A stretch of DNA of 15,515 nucleotides from Bacteroidota bacterium (GTDB taxonomy: Bacteria > Bacteroidota > Bacteroidia > Chitinophagales > Chitinophagaceae): NCBI GenBank assembly GCA_023433755.1, contig JAEYUA010000038.1, forward strand, positions 1 through 15,515, in the 5' to 3' direction. Numbering within the stretch: position 1 is the first letter of the stretch; each line of letters begins with the position of its first letter. The position numbers and the translations under genes are program-made. Under the pieces are notes generated by a model. It saw only the letters and a list, made by a program, of their open reading frames with translations, was not told where the DNA came from and did no database searches. Shown in pieces: positions 14,405 to 15,515 of the stretch.

Positions 14405-14562
14405 CAGGGCATTTTAGATTTTTTCCTGAACAGCCGGTAGAAGAAATGCTTGACCACCGTAGCGATATTCTTGAAGAAAAATGCCACACCCAGAACAGCC
14501 GCTATGAGCGCCTGTATCAGGTAACTGCCACTGCCCGGGTCTATGTATAACAGTTCCAGCAT
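14404..14562 (-). CDS. Small conserved membrane protein (52 residues, YIDPGSGS motif)
   Basis: This frame runs from ATG at 14562-14560 to TGA at 14406-14404. The protein begins MLELLYIDPGSGSYLIQAL, continues with a hydrophobic segment LIAAVLGVAFFFKNI (19-33), and ends in a basic tail (YRLFRKKSKMP). One transmembrane helix with a short N-terminal conserved YIDPGSGS box is typical of a family of tiny proteins found beside methyltransferase and sulfatase-fold genes; I recognise this from recollection, not a search. The start overlaps the M42 peptidase stop in TGATG, and its own stop overlaps the methyltransferase start in TGATG. Such double overlap strongly supports translation. Function unknown; it may tether or organise its two downstream neighbours at the membrane. 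Confidence 0.8.
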   Translation of the reverse strand: MLELLYIDPGSGSYLIQALIAAVLGVAFFFKNIATVVKHFFYRLFRKKSKMP

Positions 14563-15515
14563 CAGAAATAACTGAGTTTTGTTTTAGGGGTCAGGTTCAG
14601 CAGGGTTTCATACATAAGTTGTATGGTTTGTTCAATATCCCTGCGGTGCAGCATCTCTACTGTTGTATGCATGTAACGAAGCGGTATGGAAATGAGCACT
14701 GAAGGACAACCATCATTGGCATAAGCAAATGAATCGGTATCCGTTCCTGTACTGCGGCTTGTTGCTCTCAACTGTACCGGGATATTATTTTTCGCGGCCA
14801 CATCCTCCACAAACTGCAGAAGCTTATTGTGAACGGCCGGGCCATAAGTAAGTGAAGGTCCTTTTCCGCAACTGGTTTCACCTTCCACATTCTTATTGAT
14901 CATGGGTGTGGAAGTATCATGGGTTACATCGGTAATGATGGCCACATTGGGTTTGATACGCCTGGCAATCATTTCAGCGCCACGAAGGCCGATCTCTTCC
15001 TGCACCGCGTTCACCACGTACAATCCGAATGGCAGTTTCTTTTTATTTTCCTTGATCAGTCGCGCTACTTCTGCGATCATATAACCACCGATGCGGTTGT
15101 CAAAAGCGCGGCCGATATAATAATCATTGGCCAGTTCATCAAACCCATCCTGGTAGGTAACCACGGCACCTACATGAATGCCCAGGTCCTCAATTTCCTT
15201 CTTGCTTCTTGCGCCGCAGTCAAGGAACAGGTTCTCCACCTTGGCAACAGGTTCTTTGTCCTGGTTATTAATGCGGGTATGAATGGCAGGCCAGCCGAAC
15301 ACAGCTTTCACCGGTCCTTTTTTTCCATGAATGAAAACACGCTGCGCAGGTGCCACCTGGTGGTCAACACCTCCGTTCCTTTTAAGGTAGATCAGGCCTT
15401 CACTGGTGATATAATTCACGAACCAACTGATCTCATCCACGTGCGCTTCTATTACTACTTTGAAAGGATTGGAAGGATTGATCACACCAACGGCTGTTCC
15501 GTAAGGATCAGTGAA
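14562..15515 (-). CDS. M42 family metallopeptidase (glutamyl/deblocking aminopeptidase-like), 5' truncated
   Basis: The 3' portion (317 residues) of a cytoplasmic dinuclear-zinc aminopeptidase. The reading frame is open to the window edge (FTDPYGTAVGVINP…), so the GTG at 15485 is not the start; full family members have about 350-360 residues. Metal and catalytic motifs in order are EAHVDE (His25, Asp27 of the visible part), RAFDNRIGGY with its bridging Asp, QEEIGLRGAE with the catalytic and ligand glutamates, IITDVTHDTSTP with the Asp ligand, and IPLRYMHTTVEM with the terminal His. All six metal-site residues appear present. Such enzymes form 12-subunit tetrahedral shells that trim peptides. 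The stop codon overlaps the start of the 52-residue membrane protein by one base, so the peptidase seems to be cotranscribed with the envelope genes although its role is probably housekeeping. Confidence 0.93.
   Translation of the reverse strand, partial: FTDPYGTAVGVINPSNPFKVVIEAHVDEISWFVNYITSEGLIYLKRNGGVDHQVAPAQRVFIHGKKGPVKAVFGWPAIHTRINNQDKEPVAKVENLFLDCGARSKKEIEDLGIHVGAVVTYQDGFDELANDYYIGRAFDNRIGGYMIAEVARLIKENKKKLPFGLYVVNAVQEEIGLRGAEMIARRIKPNVAIITDVTHDTSTPMINKNVEGETSCGKGPSLTYGPAVHNKLLQFVEDVAAKNNIPVQLRATSRSTGTDTDSFAYANDGCPSVLISIPLRYMHTTVEMLHRRDIEQTIQLMYETLLNLTPKTKLSYF

Noticed and set aside
15485..15485. GTG at 15485 as the start of the M42 peptidase
   Set aside because: The frame stays open to the window edge and continues with family-typical residues (DPYGTAVGV).

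Overview
The window looks like chromosomal DNA of a Bacteroidota bacterium, most likely from the Chitinophagaceae or a close relative. Four things point there: a PorQ-type component of the type IX secretion system; the order parA, parB, DUF5683 gene, dapB; start codons that mostly lack Shine-Dalgarno sequences; and at least one good Bacteroidota-type promoter (TTG, 18 bp, TAnnTTTG). No rRNA, tRNA, CRISPR array, phage gene or transposase gene was seen.

Left block (1-5158, all minus strand, read right to left): a UPF0173 metallo-beta-lactamase-fold hydrolase, parA, a small four-helix-bundle gene of the 23S rRNA intervening-sequence protein (IVP) family, parB, a DUF5683 membrane protein, dapB, and a secreted TPR protein that runs off the window and carries a one-base frameshift. 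Close spacing (15 bp, 8-bp overlap, 45 bp, 1-bp overlap) suggests one main transcript linking chromosome segregation to lysine/peptidoglycan precursor synthesis. The IVP gene breaks this tight packing. It sits between parA and parB inside a pair of inverted arrays of a 7-bp unit (AGTCGGT/AGTCAGT), and one array ends 2 bp from the parA stop codon. This is the most unusual structure in the window.

Middle block (5278-10910, plus strand): a membrane-anchored calcineurin-like phosphoesterase, an outer-membrane beta-barrel protein, the ATP-dependent protease Lon, and porQ. Between the beta-barrel gene and lon is a clear intrinsic terminator, flanked by a second inverted pair of short heptamer arrays with a different unit (CTTGNNG). 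The right-hand array supplies the apparent -33 element of the lon promoter.

Right block (10907-15515, minus strand, read right to left): an M42 aminopeptidase truncated by the window edge, a 52-residue membrane protein not longer than many noise ORFs, a fusion protein with a kinase-like N-terminal half and a methyltransferase C-terminal half, a membrane-anchored sulfatase/phosphotransferase-fold enzyme, and a PIG-L/LmbE deacetylase. The first four genes overlap at their start and stop codons (TGATG, TGATG, and an 8-bp overlap), so they are probably translationally coupled. The four non-peptidase genes look like a cell-envelope glycan or lipid modification set; this is inference from families and layout. 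The last gene converges on porQ with a 4-bp overlap.
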